DNA of 15,998 nucleotides from Anaerolineaceae bacterium (GCA_030620065.1 JAUXFJ010000006.1:1-15998), one strand, 5' to 3'. Shown: positions 1 through 7,721, counted from the first letter of the stretch. The notes: generated by a model not told the origin, from the sequence alone. Translations and numbers: made by a program.

Positions 1-288
1 ATCTACCTGTTTCCACTTGGAATTGTCGGACAGCTGGGCAGAACATTATCCCTGACAATCCGCCTTTTCGGTAATATTGTGAGCGGCGATCTGATCGTAG
101 CGATCGTCTTCTCACTCATCCCAGTCATTGCCCCAATCCCGCTCATTGCATTGAGTTTAATAACAGGCATATTACAGGCTTATATTTTCACAATATTGGC
201 TTCTCTCTATATCGCCTCTGCAGTTGAGATCAATATAGAAGAAGCGCAGATCAAAGAAGCTAAAAAACTACAAAGAATGACTTCATAG
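1..288 (+). CDS. atpB: N-type ATPase Fo subunit a, C-terminal part (partial at window edge)
   Basis: The reading frame is open from base 1 and ends in TAG at 286-288, giving the last 95 residues of an Fo a subunit, the membrane stator half-channel that passes ions to the c-ring. The diagnostic segment reads LSLTIRLFGNIVSGDLI; its Arg (codon 61-63) is the essential a-subunit arginine of all F-type ATPases. Two hydrophobic stretches follow, as expected for the last helices, and the protein ends in a short charged tail. A GTG at 79 is internal, not a start. The c-subunit gene begins 13 nt after the stop behind an AAAGGA site. The order a-c-b-alpha-gamma, with no separate delta gene, is that of N-type ATPases (atpDCQRBEFAG). 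The start and N-terminal helices are outside the window. Confidence 0.95.
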   Translation: MYLFPLGIVGQLGRTLSLTIRLFGNIVSGDLIVAIVFSLIPVIAPIPLIALSLITGILQAYIFTILASLYIASAVEINIEEAQIKEAKKLQRMTS

Positions 289-301
289 AAAGGATATTTC
301 A

Positions 302-574
302 ATGTCAAACCTTGATCCAAACACATTAATAACCGTGATCACCATTTTGGTTGCAGGTATTGGTATCGTCATCGGATGTATTGTTCCAGCTCTGATGGAG
401 GGTCGTGCAGCAGCGAAAGCTATCGATGGTATTGCCAGACAGCCAGATGCTGCTAATCAAATCAGGACAACTCTTATCATTGCAATGGCATTACTTGAAA
501 CCACCGCTATCTACGTCTTGCTGGTTATGCTTGTGCTTATTTTCGCCAACCCCCTCCTCGACCGCTTCTTTTAG
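302..574 (+). CDS. atpE: N-type ATPase Fo subunit c (rotor ring)
   Basis: A 90-residue two-helix hairpin; copies assemble into the membrane rotor ring. Helix 1 covers about residues 9-31, the polar loop carries the conserved RQP (46-48), and helix 2 covers about 55-86. Besides the ion-binding Glu in helix 2 (E66) there is a second carboxylate in helix 1 (E33, in PALMEG), a hallmark of N-type c subunits. The helix-2 motif is E66-T67-T68-A-I-Y71; the E-[ST]-T-x-x-Y pattern is the one linked to Na+ binding in Na+-dependent F-ATPases. Na+ coupling is therefore suggested, not shown. An AAAGGA ribosome site lies about 8 nt before the ATG. The stop TAG overlaps the AGGAG ribosome site of the next gene. 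Confidence 0.96.
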   Translation: MSNLDPNTLITVITILVAGIGIVIGCIVPALMEGRAAAKAIDGIARQPDAANQIRTTLIIAMALLETTAIYVLLVMLVLIFANPLLDRFF

Positions 575-584
575 GAGTTACTAA

Positions 585-1370
585 ATGCTTGATTTTGATT
601 GGATTACTATACTTTGGGAAATCGCAAATTTTCTAATTATCACTGTTGCCCTGTATTTTCTTGTCTTTAAACCGATTGTTAAGCGCTCTGATGCCCGTGC
701 CGCTGAGAAAAGGCACCTCATGGAAGAAATCATTAAAGACAGGCAAGCAGCTGCAAATGAATTAACAAAGGTTGAAACGCGCTTAAAAAACCTCGACGCC
801 GAGATCCAGAAGATCACATCCAAGGCTTACGAGCAAACTAAATTAAAGCAAACCGAGCTCTTGGAAGCAACTCATGAAGAAGCTAACCATATTCTTCAAG
901 AAGCGCTTACCGAAGCTCGCAAGCAGCAGCAATATGAAATGGAACAACATCAAACCGAATTCGTCGAATTAATCCTTCGGATCAGTGGCCAAGCCCTTAA
1001 ACATGTTACACCTGATGCGGTCAATTCTGCTTTGATTGAAGAACTAAATGCTGAGATCTGGGATATGGGTAAAACAGATATGCGGCAGGTCCAGGCGATT
1101 CGGGATTCTCTCACCGAAAGAACCCCAACAGTTAAAGTAGCTTCCGCCGTGCCGCTCACAGCCGACCAGCAACGCAATTTGGTACGCACCTTCAGTGCCC
1201 TTGCTGACAGGGATGTAAACATTGAGCTGGAAACCGACCCTGAATTAATTGCAGGTATAAAAGTCAGGATCGGTGATTTAATTGTTGAAAATTCCCTTAC
1301 TTCCCAATTGCTGGATATAAAAGAAGAAATTAACACTTCTCTGGAAGACTTTTACGGTAATAATGACTGA
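585..1370 (+). CDS. atpF: N-type ATPase subunit b with delta-like C-terminal domain
   Basis: A 261-residue peripheral-stalk protein, much longer than an ordinary b subunit (about 160). It has one N-terminal membrane helix (about residues 8-29), a long charged coiled coil (about 35-140), then a delta/OSCP-like C-terminal domain (about 165-255). The delta signature is readable: VKVASAVPLTADQ, then DPELIAGIKVRIGD, then a terminal helix starting SLTSQLL. This matches the 'alternate F1F0 ATPase subunit B' family, which takes over the role of the missing delta subunit in N-type enzymes. AGGAG 7 nt before the ATG supports the start. The last codons overlap the atpA start by 8 nt (ATGACTGA), implying translational coupling. 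Confidence 0.93.
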   Translation: MLDFDWITILWEIANFLIITVALYFLVFKPIVKRSDARAAEKRHLMEEIIKDRQAAANELTKVETRLKNLDAEIQKITSKAYEQTKLKQTELLEATHEEANHILQEALTEARKQQQYEMEQHQTEFVELILRISGQALKHVTPDAVNSALIEELNAEIWDMGKTDMRQVQAIRDSLTERTPTVKVASAVPLTADQQRNLVRTFSALADRDVNIELETDPELIAGIKVRIGDLIVENSLTSQLLDIKEEINTSLEDFYGNND

Positions 1371-3036
1371 ATCTTTGTCCTCATCTGAAACAAATATGCT
1401 TAAATCATTCCGCCAGGACCTGAATGCAATGGGCGCTCTACAAGAATCGAAAGATGATTTTGTACAGAATGTGCGCGAATCTTTAGAAAAAGAGCAGGAA
1501 TCTGCGCATCCCAAACCGAATTATGCTCGCCTAATTGAAGAAATAGATCAAAAAAGCATGTACACTAAACAAAATGTCCATTTCCAAGGCGTTGGCACCG
1601 TCCAGCATATCGGTAATGGTGTAGCCACCCTCTCTGGTCTACCTGCCGTCCAGCTTGAGGAAATTGTAACTTTCCCTACGGGTGTTCAAGGTATGGTTCT
1701 AAACCTGGACCGCATGCATGTTGATCTAATCTTATTAGGCCATGATGAAGGCATTCGCGGCGGAGATCTTGCCCTGGCAACTGGGAAGCGCCTGAGCATA
1801 CCTGTAGGTCTGCACTATCTGGGGCGGGTGATTGATCCCCTGGGCCAACCTCTTGATGAACTTGGCGCGATCACACCAACAGAATTTAGACATCTTGAAA
1901 GAATTGCACCAAGTATCATCAATAGAGCACCTGTTAATGAACCGCTTTATACAGGCACAAAGATACTTGACGCACTCATTCCCTTAGGTCGAGGGCAAAG
2001 GGAATTAATCCTCGGAGATCGCCAAACAGGTAAAACCACACTTGCCTTGGACACTATCCTCAATCAAAAAGGTTCGGCTGTCAAATGTATTTATGTGGCA
2101 ATCGCCCAGAAAAAAACATCTGTTATCTCTGCCATCGAAATAATGCGTGCTGGCGGTGTCTTACCCCAAACAAGCATAATAATTTCTAGTCCAGACGACC
2201 CCCCTGCCCTGCGATATCTGGCACCTTATGCAGGCGTGACCTTGGCAGAATTCTTACTGGATCAAGGTCAAGATGTTCTTATTGTCTATGACGACCTAAG
2301 CAAACATGCCGATGCCTATCGGGAACTAAGCCTCCTGTTGCGTAGACCCCCTGGACGTGAAGCATACCCGGGCGATATTTTCTATCTGCATGCGCGGCTT
2401 CTTGAACGTGCCTGTAAATTAAATTCATCACACGGTGGCGGCTCAATTACAGCCTTACCAATTGCGACAACCCAACAGGGTAATATCTCCGCATATATAC
2501 CAACAAATCTCATTTCAATCACAGACGGTCAAATTGTCCTTGATACGAATCTCTTCAATAAGGGGATAAAACCAGCTATTGATATTGGTCGTTCAGTATC
2601 CCGTGTCGGCGGTTCAGCTCAAGAACCTGCTATGAAATCTCTGATTGGCGATCTAAGACTGCAGCTCTCACAATACGAAGAGGTTGCACGTTTTGCCCGT
2701 TTTGGTACCGAAGTAAATGAAGCCACACAGCGTCAAATCGATCGCGGTATACGCTTGGTTAATCTCCTTGGTCAAGCACCGCATAACCCTCTATCATTCT
2801 CAGATCAGATAATTCTCTTTTATGCACTCACTAAAGGATTTATTGACAAGATTAGGATTGAGGATGTCTCTCAATTCGAAAATGCACTTACAGAATATAC
2901 GCATCAACATGCTAACCAACTCATCGACAGCATTGAGCGTTATCGAGAGCTCAATGATCAAACAATTGAATTATTGGAAAGAACACTTAATACATTTATA
3001 GAATTATGGTCAGCGCAAAAGCGAGGTGCCGCATGA
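1363..3036 (+). CDS. atpA: N-type ATPase F1 subunit alpha
   Basis: A 557-residue alpha subunit, the non-catalytic nucleotide-binding partner of beta in F1. The P-loop is GDRQTGKTT at residues 218-226; VYDDLSK is at 309-314 and the conserved LLLRRPPGREAYPGD follows at about 324-338. The SVSRVGG segment carries the arginine (R414) that reaches into the catalytic site of the adjacent beta. The N-terminal 70 or so residues are a charged extension ahead of the beta-barrel domain (GVGTVQHIGNGVATLSGLP), which makes it longer than the usual 500-residue alpha; extended N termini occur in N-type alpha. It starts inside the 3' end of atpF, and its TGA stop overlaps the next ATG as ATGA. Confidence 0.96.
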   Translation: MTESLSSSETNMLKSFRQDLNAMGALQESKDDFVQNVRESLEKEQESAHPKPNYARLIEEIDQKSMYTKQNVHFQGVGTVQHIGNGVATLSGLPAVQLEEIVTFPTGVQGMVLNLDRMHVDLILLGHDEGIRGGDLALATGKRLSIPVGLHYLGRVIDPLGQPLDELGAITPTEFRHLERIAPSIINRAPVNEPLYTGTKILDALIPLGRGQRELILGDRQTGKTTLALDTILNQKGSAVKCIYVAIAQKKTSVISAIEIMRAGGVLPQTSIIISSPDDPPALRYLAPYAGVTLAEFLLDQGQDVLIVYDDLSKHADAYRELSLLLRRPPGREAYPGDIFYLHARLLERACKLNSSHGGGSITALPIATTQQGNISAYIPTNLISITDGQIVLDTNLFNKGIKPAIDIGRSVSRVGGSAQEPAMKSLIGDLRLQLSQYEEVARFARFGTEVNEATQRQIDRGIRLVNLLGQAPHNPLSFSDQIILFYALTKGFIDKIRIEDVSQFENALTEYTHQHANQLIDSIERYRELNDQTIELLERTLNTFIELWSAQKRGAA

Positions 3037-3353
3037 AAATGCTCATGGCAGTTGTCCCTAAAAATACCGCAGATCTAGTGTTAAATGCATTAATTAATGC
3101 CGGTCACACTGCCACGTATGCAGAGACACGCGGCGGCATGTTGCGTCAAAGCCAATTATCGTTGTTTATCGTAGCTCATGACAAGGACCTCGATACGATA
3201 TTGGATATTATCAAAACAAACTGCAGGTCACAAGTTTCTTTGACCAATAAGGAAAATAAACGTGACCGCATTTTAGGCACACAACCTGTCACAGCTGATC
3301 TGGGTGGAGCAGTTACTTTCGTTTGGAATATTGACCAGATAGAGATCTATTAA
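3033..3353 (+). CDS. DarA/PstA/YaaQ-family (cyclic-di-AMP receptor-like) PII-like protein inside the N-ATPase operon
   Basis: A small soluble protein, 106 residues from the ATG at 3033. Seen in the sequence: MKMLMAVVPKNTADLVLNAL, then a Thr-x-Gly-Gly-x-Leu-Arg loop (T32, GGMLR at 34-38), then FIVAHDKDLDTILDIIK with NCRSQ, and a C-terminal strand LGGAVTFVW. This order matches the COG3870/PF06153 family (YaaQ/DarA/PstA), trimeric PII-like cyclic-di-AMP receptors of Firmicutes. The register against S. aureus PstA, recalled from memory, is ungapped over the first 65 residues. The Gly-rich loop before the last strands is replaced by a shorter basic stretch (NKENKRDRILG), and the Asn after GGFLR is Gln here, so the ligand is uncertain. 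An ORF start at 3006 is possible, but ATG 3033 overlaps the atpA stop as ATGA and has GAGGTG just upstream. It lies between alpha and gamma, where N-ATPase operons normally have nothing. A classical GlnB protein is less likely because the GlnB T-loop pattern is absent. Confidence 0.8.
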   Translation: MKMLMAVVPKNTADLVLNALINAGHTATYAETRGGMLRQSQLSLFIVAHDKDLDTILDIIKTNCRSQVSLTNKENKRDRILGTQPVTADLGGAVTFVWNIDQIEIY

Positions 3354-3358
3354 GAATC

Positions 3359-4240
3359 ATGTCCGAATTAAGCGAAAGAGCAGAGAGCAGACTCGAAAAC
3401 CTAAAGGCGATTGAACCGCTTTTAGGTGCATTGCGCACATTATCGTTAAGTACATGGCAGATGGCACTAAAACGCAAAGACCTGGTCCGTCAAAATAAAT
3501 ATAATTACCACCAAATCTTATTGCATGTGCTTAAAGCCTTACCACAAAATACTATGTGCGATTCTCAATCTGAGAGAAAAAGTTCTGCTGCCCAATTATT
3601 AGTCATCTTGGGCAGCGAAAGAGGTATATGCGGCCATTACAATAAGCACTTGGCCATTCTGGCCAATGAATGGGCTCGACAACAGACACAAAACTTTACG
3701 ATTTGGTCATTCGGAGCTCGCGTCCAACAGGCTCTCAAGCAAACGGAGATCGCTTACGAGCATCAGGGCTCTCTTAGCAAAGGAGAGTTCCCCAAGTATC
3801 AGCAAGCTTATCAATTCATCCTACGGTGGATACACGACTATAAGAGATCAATTCTATGCGGCGTACACATTTTATCTTTTAGAAAGAATGAAAAAGGCAC
3901 CTACAAACCTGATATCACTACACTCTTGCCAATGAGCAGATTAGAAGAAGACATTGGTTTTCCTAAAGAATATTGGCCGCCCGTCCTGATCCAAGGTGAT
4001 CCCGTTCAAATCTTTGACCGAGCCGTTCAACACTTAACTAGTATCGAGTTTTTTGATTTGATTCTCGACTCAATAGCAGCAGAGAACGCTATCAGATATA
4101 GTTTACTGGAAGAAGCAAAAGAAAATACACAAGAGCTTATTGACTCACTGTTTATGACAATACAAGTCGAAAAAAGACAAGCTATTACACAACAAATGCA
4201 AGAATTGGCAGTTGGTGCAGGGTTGACGAGTACTGAATAA
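3359..4240 (+). CDS. atpG: N-type ATPase F1 subunit gamma (central shaft)
   Basis: A 293-residue gamma subunit, the rotor shaft turning inside the alpha3-beta3 hexamer. The N-terminal helix is SRLENLKAIEPLLGALRTLS, and the C-terminal helix contains the family's LLEEAKENTQELIDSL followed by RQAITQQMQELAVGAGLT, the two halves of the shaft coiled coil. The middle domain has VILGSERGICGHYNKHL, equivalent to the SDRGLCGxxN segment. It is more diverged than alpha, typical for the 'alternate' gamma family. The start follows the DarA-like stop by only 5 nt and has no clear Shine-Dalgarno sequence, so it probably depends on coupling to the upstream gene. That ties gamma output to translation of the inserted regulator-like gene. 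Confidence 0.93.
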   Translation: MSELSERAESRLENLKAIEPLLGALRTLSLSTWQMALKRKDLVRQNKYNYHQILLHVLKALPQNTMCDSQSERKSSAAQLLVILGSERGICGHYNKHLAILANEWARQQTQNFTIWSFGARVQQALKQTEIAYEHQGSLSKGEFPKYQQAYQFILRWIHDYKRSILCGVHILSFRKNEKGTYKPDITTLLPMSRLEEDIGFPKEYWPPVLIQGDPVQIFDRAVQHLTSIEFFDLILDSIAAENAIRYSLLEEAKENTQELIDSLFMTIQVEKRQAITQQMQELAVGAGLTSTE

Positions 4241-4275
4241 AGAAATTATCGACATTAATTTATGGAGAAATATCT

Positions 4276-5973
4276 GTGAGCAGAAAAAAATACACTGTTG
4301 GGTTAGATTTTGGCACGAAATCAGCAAGAGCCGTTTTGGTCGATTTGGCAAATGGAAAAGTGCGCGCTTCCTCAGTTTATAAATTCAAGCATGGGGTCAT
4401 CACAGAAAAACTGCCCCAATCTGGTGTTCCTTTAAACCCCGACTGGGCGTTGCAAGATCCAAACGACTATCTCGTAGCTTTAAAGCGTATTGTTAAGAAA
4501 ATACTAAGAGATAGCGGTGTAAATCCAACACAAATTATTGCTGTCGGTGTAGATTTCACCTCCTCCACAATTGTCCCTGCATTGAATGACGGTACACCTC
4601 TTTGCACCTTAGATGAGTACAAAAATAATCCGCACGCTTGGGTAAAATTATGGAAACACCACGCAGCACAAGAAGAAGCCACTCAGATCATCGAGACCGC
4701 TTTCAGTCGTTTTGAAAATTTTCTCGACCATTATGGCGGAAAAATAAACGCCGAATGGTTCTTCCCAAAGATTCTCCAAGTACTAAATGAGTCAACTCAC
4801 CTATACCACACAGTGGATCGTTTCATTGAAGCAGGTGATTGGGTCGTTTGGAAGCTTACCGGCAAAGAAACACGCAATTTAACTGCTGCTGGATATAAAG
4901 CGCTGTGGTCAAAAAACGAAGGTTATCCCTCTGATGATTTTTTCAAAGCATTAAATCCTTCTCTAGAAAAGATTGTACAAGAAAAAATGCTGCAAGAAGT
5001 TACCCCAATAGGTCAGAAAGTTGGCGAAATAACCGAACAGGCCGCGCGCTGGACCGGACTTAATCCCGGTACAGCCGTTGCCACAGCCATGGTCAATGCA
5101 CATGCAGCCATGCCAGCTTCAACTGTAGTTTCACCAGGTAAGATGGTAATCATCATGGATACCAGCAATGTCCACTTGATCCTCTCGAAAAAGGAATACC
5201 GAATTCCAGGAATGTGCGGTATGGTCGAAGATGGGATAGTACCTGGCTATTATGGTTTTGAAGCTGGTCAAGCATGCATGGGAGATCATTTTGCCTGGTT
5301 CACTAAAAATTGCATCCCTTCATCTTACGAAAAAGAAGCTCGGAAAAGAGGCCTTGATATCTATAAACTCTTGGAAGAAAAGGCAGCCAAACTCCAACCT
5401 GGCGAAACGGGTATGGTCGCACTCGATTGGTGGAATGGCAACCGCAGCATCCTAGTCGATGGAGATCTCTCCGGAATGATGTTAGGGCTTAATTTAGCAA
5501 CCAAACCAGAAGAGATTTTTCGAACCTTGCTTGAAGCGACTGCCTTTGGAACGCGGAAGATCATAGAAGCCTTCATCGCCAGCGGTGTTCCCATTAATGA
5601 GATCATCGCCACGGGCAGCATACCCCATCAAAATCAACTACTGATGCAAATCTTTGCAAATGTCACCAATATGGAAATAAAAGTTGCAGATTGCGAATAC
5701 ACTTCAGCACTCGGCTCAGCAATGTACGCAGCTGTTGCGGCTGGTAAGCAACTTGGTGGTTACGCAAATATCCAAGAAGCCGCTCAAGCAATGGCACATC
5801 TAAAGGAGAAAAGCTATCTACCTGAAACCCCAGCAAAGAAAGTCTATGACAGAATTTATACAGAATATACGCTTCTGCATGATTATTTTGGCTATGCTCA
5901 CAATGATGTCATGAAACGATTAAAATCAATTCGAACAGACATCTTTGCTAAAAGACAATCCCAAAGATATTAA
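4276..5973 (+). CDS. L-ribulokinase-like FGGY carbohydrate kinase with altered active-site residues
   Basis: A 565-residue FGGY-family kinase closest to L-ribulokinase (AraB, ATP + L-ribulose to L-ribulose-5-phosphate), of normal AraB length. Clear AraB features are GLDFGT (9-14), GVDFTSST, NPHAWVKLWKHHAA, EAGDWVVWKLTG, AGYKALW, VEDGIVPGYYGFEAGQ and the C-terminal ALGSAM and LHDYFGYAHNDVMKRLKSIR. Three normally conserved sites differ: the catalytic Asp of xDAH is Asn (VNAH, N274); the Gly of the MGTS phosphate loop is Asp (MDTS, D295); and the second Gly of the ATP-site GG motif is Ser (ATGS, S448). It may therefore be inactive, or active on something else. It starts at GTG 4276 with GGAG 8 nt upstream, 35 nt after atpG with no terminator between, so it is probably co-transcribed with the ATPase. 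No other arabinose genes are in the window. An araB symbol is withheld because of the active site. Confidence 0.88.
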   Translation: MSRKKYTVGLDFGTKSARAVLVDLANGKVRASSVYKFKHGVITEKLPQSGVPLNPDWALQDPNDYLVALKRIVKKILRDSGVNPTQIIAVGVDFTSSTIVPALNDGTPLCTLDEYKNNPHAWVKLWKHHAAQEEATQIIETAFSRFENFLDHYGGKINAEWFFPKILQVLNESTHLYHTVDRFIEAGDWVVWKLTGKETRNLTAAGYKALWSKNEGYPSDDFFKALNPSLEKIVQEKMLQEVTPIGQKVGEITEQAARWTGLNPGTAVATAMVNAHAAMPASTVVSPGKMVIIMDTSNVHLILSKKEYRIPGMCGMVEDGIVPGYYGFEAGQACMGDHFAWFTKNCIPSSYEKEARKRGLDIYKLLEEKAAKLQPGETGMVALDWWNGNRSILVDGDLSGMMLGLNLATKPEEIFRTLLEATAFGTRKIIEAFIASGVPINEIIATGSIPHQNQLLMQIFANVTNMEIKVADCEYTSALGSAMYAAVAAGKQLGGYANIQEAAQAMAHLKEKSYLPETPAKKVYDRIYTEYTLLHDYFGYAHNDVMKRLKSIRTDIFAKRQSQRY

Positions 5974-5984
5974 TATAACTTCAA

Positions 5985-5999
5985 CCCAGATTCTACGTC
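5985..5999 (+). repeat. IS1380 left terminal inverted repeat (IRL)
   Basis: CCCAGATTCTACGTC; 11 of 15 bases match the reverse complement of the right end at 7722-7736. The direct repeat TTCAA precedes it at 5980-5984. Confidence 0.8.
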
Positions 6000-6037
6000 G
6001 CCGAAACAGTGAAGTAAATGCACTTTTAGAAAACAGA

Positions 6038-6101
6038 CCTTTTTTGATGTAAAAAGGGGTTGTTTTGGGTGATTTTCCAACCTTTTTGAACCAAAATCGC
6101 C
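6038..6101 (+). repeat. Cluster of hairpins in the IS left end
   Basis: Non-coding DNA between the left end and the transposase start. CCTTTTT (6038-6044) pairs with AAAAAGG (6051-6057) around a 6-nt loop. GGTTG (6058-6062) pairs with CAACC (6078-6082). Alternatively GGTGATTTT (6068-6076) pairs with AAAATCGCC (6093-6101) with one G-U; the last two are mutually exclusive. Such structures may limit read-through translation of the transposase or bind it. The rest of 5999-6240 shows nothing else clear. Confidence 0.4.
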
Positions 6102-6240
6102 ACTTTTTGTCCCATTTTTAAGACATTCAAACAAGTATCTTCAGGATTGTACTTTCACTCATTGGGTGAAATAAAACCACGTATAAAGATCACATGTTAA
6201 AATTGAGATAAAGAGTATTTTTGCAGTAAAGGATGTTGAA

Positions 6241-7503
6241 GTGATCCATAAAATTGTTTTTGCAGCCAGGAATCTGACATCAAACGCGGGCTTGTTTCTA
6301 CTGCTGGAAAACGCAAAGGCCAATGGGATTTTTGATCTAATTAACACCGGCCTTGTATTTGATCGCCCATCGACCAACAAAATCAAGATGAACCACATCA
6401 AGACGATGCTCTGCGGCCACTATATCGGGATCGATAGACTGGAAAGAATCAAGCTTTTGCAAGGTGATCCGCTGGTTGAAGCGTTTGAGATTTCGGTGAA
6501 AGAACCTGAAACGGTATCACGGTTTTTGGGTAACTTCAACCATAAAACAACGCAGATGATGAGGGAAATCAATTTCCAGATCTTCAAAAAGTTGTTGAGA
6601 AAGAAAAAACTAAAATCTATTACCATTGATATCGACAGCAGCGTGGTCAATGTCGAAGGTCATCAAGAGGGAACAGCGAAGGGTTATAATCCAAAAAAGC
6701 CCGGTAATGTGTGTTACAACATCCAGTTTGCCTTCTGCGATGAATTGAAGGCTTATATCACTGGATTTGTAAGAAGCGGCAACACATATACCGCAAACGG
6801 CGCTGCCGAAATGATCAAAGAAATTGTTGCCCATATTAAAACCGATGATTTGGAAATCCTGTTCCGCATGGACAGTGGGTACTTTGATGACGAAATCATT
6901 ACAACCATCGAATCAGCCGGTTGCCAGTATTTGATCAAGGGCAAAGAGTATCCAACGCTCGCCTCTCAAGTTACAGCACCAACCATTTCATTCACGAAAG
7001 GTGATGAAAACAGGGAAACAACGGAGCTTGTTACAAAACTGAACACCTGGGACAAGGATAGAAGATTTGTCGTATCCCGCGTATTGAAACCAGAAAAAGA
7101 CAGGTCGCAATTATCTTTTCTGGAAGGCAGCGATTTCAAATACTTCTACTTTGTGACCAATACCGAACTGTCTTCAGAGAAAGTGGTCATTGCTTACGAA
7201 AAACGCGGCAATGCCGAAAATTACATCAAAGAAGCCAAGTATGATATGGCCGTTGGGCGACTTTTACTTAAATCCTTTTGGGCAAACGAGGCCATCTTTC
7301 AATTGATGATGCTTTCTTACAACCTTTTCTTGCTGTTTAAATTTGATTTTCTGGGCATTTCTGAATTTCGGCAGCAAATCAAAACTTTCCGTTTGAAGTA
7401 TGTTTTTCTGGCAGGGAAAATTATTAGAACGGCAAGATATGTGGTGATGAAGCTGCCGGCAAAATACCCGTTTAGAGACGTATATGAAAAATGCATGGCA
7501 TAA
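6241..7503 (+). CDS. IS1380-family DDE transposase
   Basis: A 420-residue cut-and-paste transposase with an RNase H-like catalytic core. The first catalytic Asp is in ITIDIDSSVVNVEG (D132), the second in FRMDSGYFD (D211), and the Glu lies in a textbook Y-(2)-R-(3)-E-(6)-K signature: Y319, R322, E326, K333. The segment GYNPKKPGNVCYNIQFAF after the first Asp and the C-terminal QLMMLSYNLFLLFKF are typical of the IS1380 group. The start is a GTG with AAAGGA about 8 nt upstream; an ATG 8 nt earlier is out of frame. The frame is full length and uninterrupted. It acts on the ends at 5985 and 7736. Confidence 0.92.
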   Translation: MIHKIVFAARNLTSNAGLFLLLENAKANGIFDLINTGLVFDRPSTNKIKMNHIKTMLCGHYIGIDRLERIKLLQGDPLVEAFEISVKEPETVSRFLGNFNHKTTQMMREINFQIFKKLLRKKKLKSITIDIDSSVVNVEGHQEGTAKGYNPKKPGNVCYNIQFAFCDELKAYITGFVRSGNTYTANGAAEMIKEIVAHIKTDDLEILFRMDSGYFDDEIITTIESAGCQYLIKGKEYPTLASQVTAPTISFTKGDENRETTELVTKLNTWDKDRRFVVSRVLKPEKDRSQLSFLEGSDFKYFYFVTNTELSSEKVVIAYEKRGNAENYIKEAKYDMAVGRLLLKSFWANEAIFQLMMLSYNLFLLFKFDFLGISEFRQQIKTFRLKYVFLAGKIIRTARYVVMKLPAKYPFRDVYEKCMA

Positions 7504-7721
7504 TCATCGGTCTCAATAATCCCAATCTGTTATTCTATTTAACCAACAGAGTGAAAAAACATGAGAATATTGAAACACCCCTTGCTGAAAGTGATAGGTT
7601 ATCCGTTTTTTAGTGAATTTCAGCTAATTATTTTGTTCACTTTAAACGGTCATGTGAGCAGAAAGAAGAACCAGCCAAAAGTTTCACCCGGGTTTGGGAA
7701 AAATGGCGTATAATTTTTAGA

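Noticed and set aside
950..1336. 128-codon antisense frame over atpF
   Set aside because: Ser-rich translation typical of the antisense of a Glu/Leu-rich coiled-coil gene; nothing recognisable.
3006..3032. Upstream ATG adding nine codons to the DarA-like protein
   Set aside because: It would overlap atpA by 31 nt without a ribosome site; the ATGA junction at 3033 with GAGGTG fits better and gives the family's usual N terminus.
3666..3935. 89-codon plus-strand frame inside atpG
   Set aside because: Shadow frame of a well-conserved gamma subunit; no ribosome site and no domain.
4276..5973. Kinase as decaying pseudogene
   Set aside because: Full AraB length, no frameshift or stop, and most family motifs kept; only specific active-site residues differ.
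7561..7713. Open frame of 50 codons (ATG 7561) between the transposase stop and the IS right end
   Set aside because: No ribosome site, no recognisable domain, basic low-information product; it lies wholly inside the IS non-coding end and probably arises by chance.
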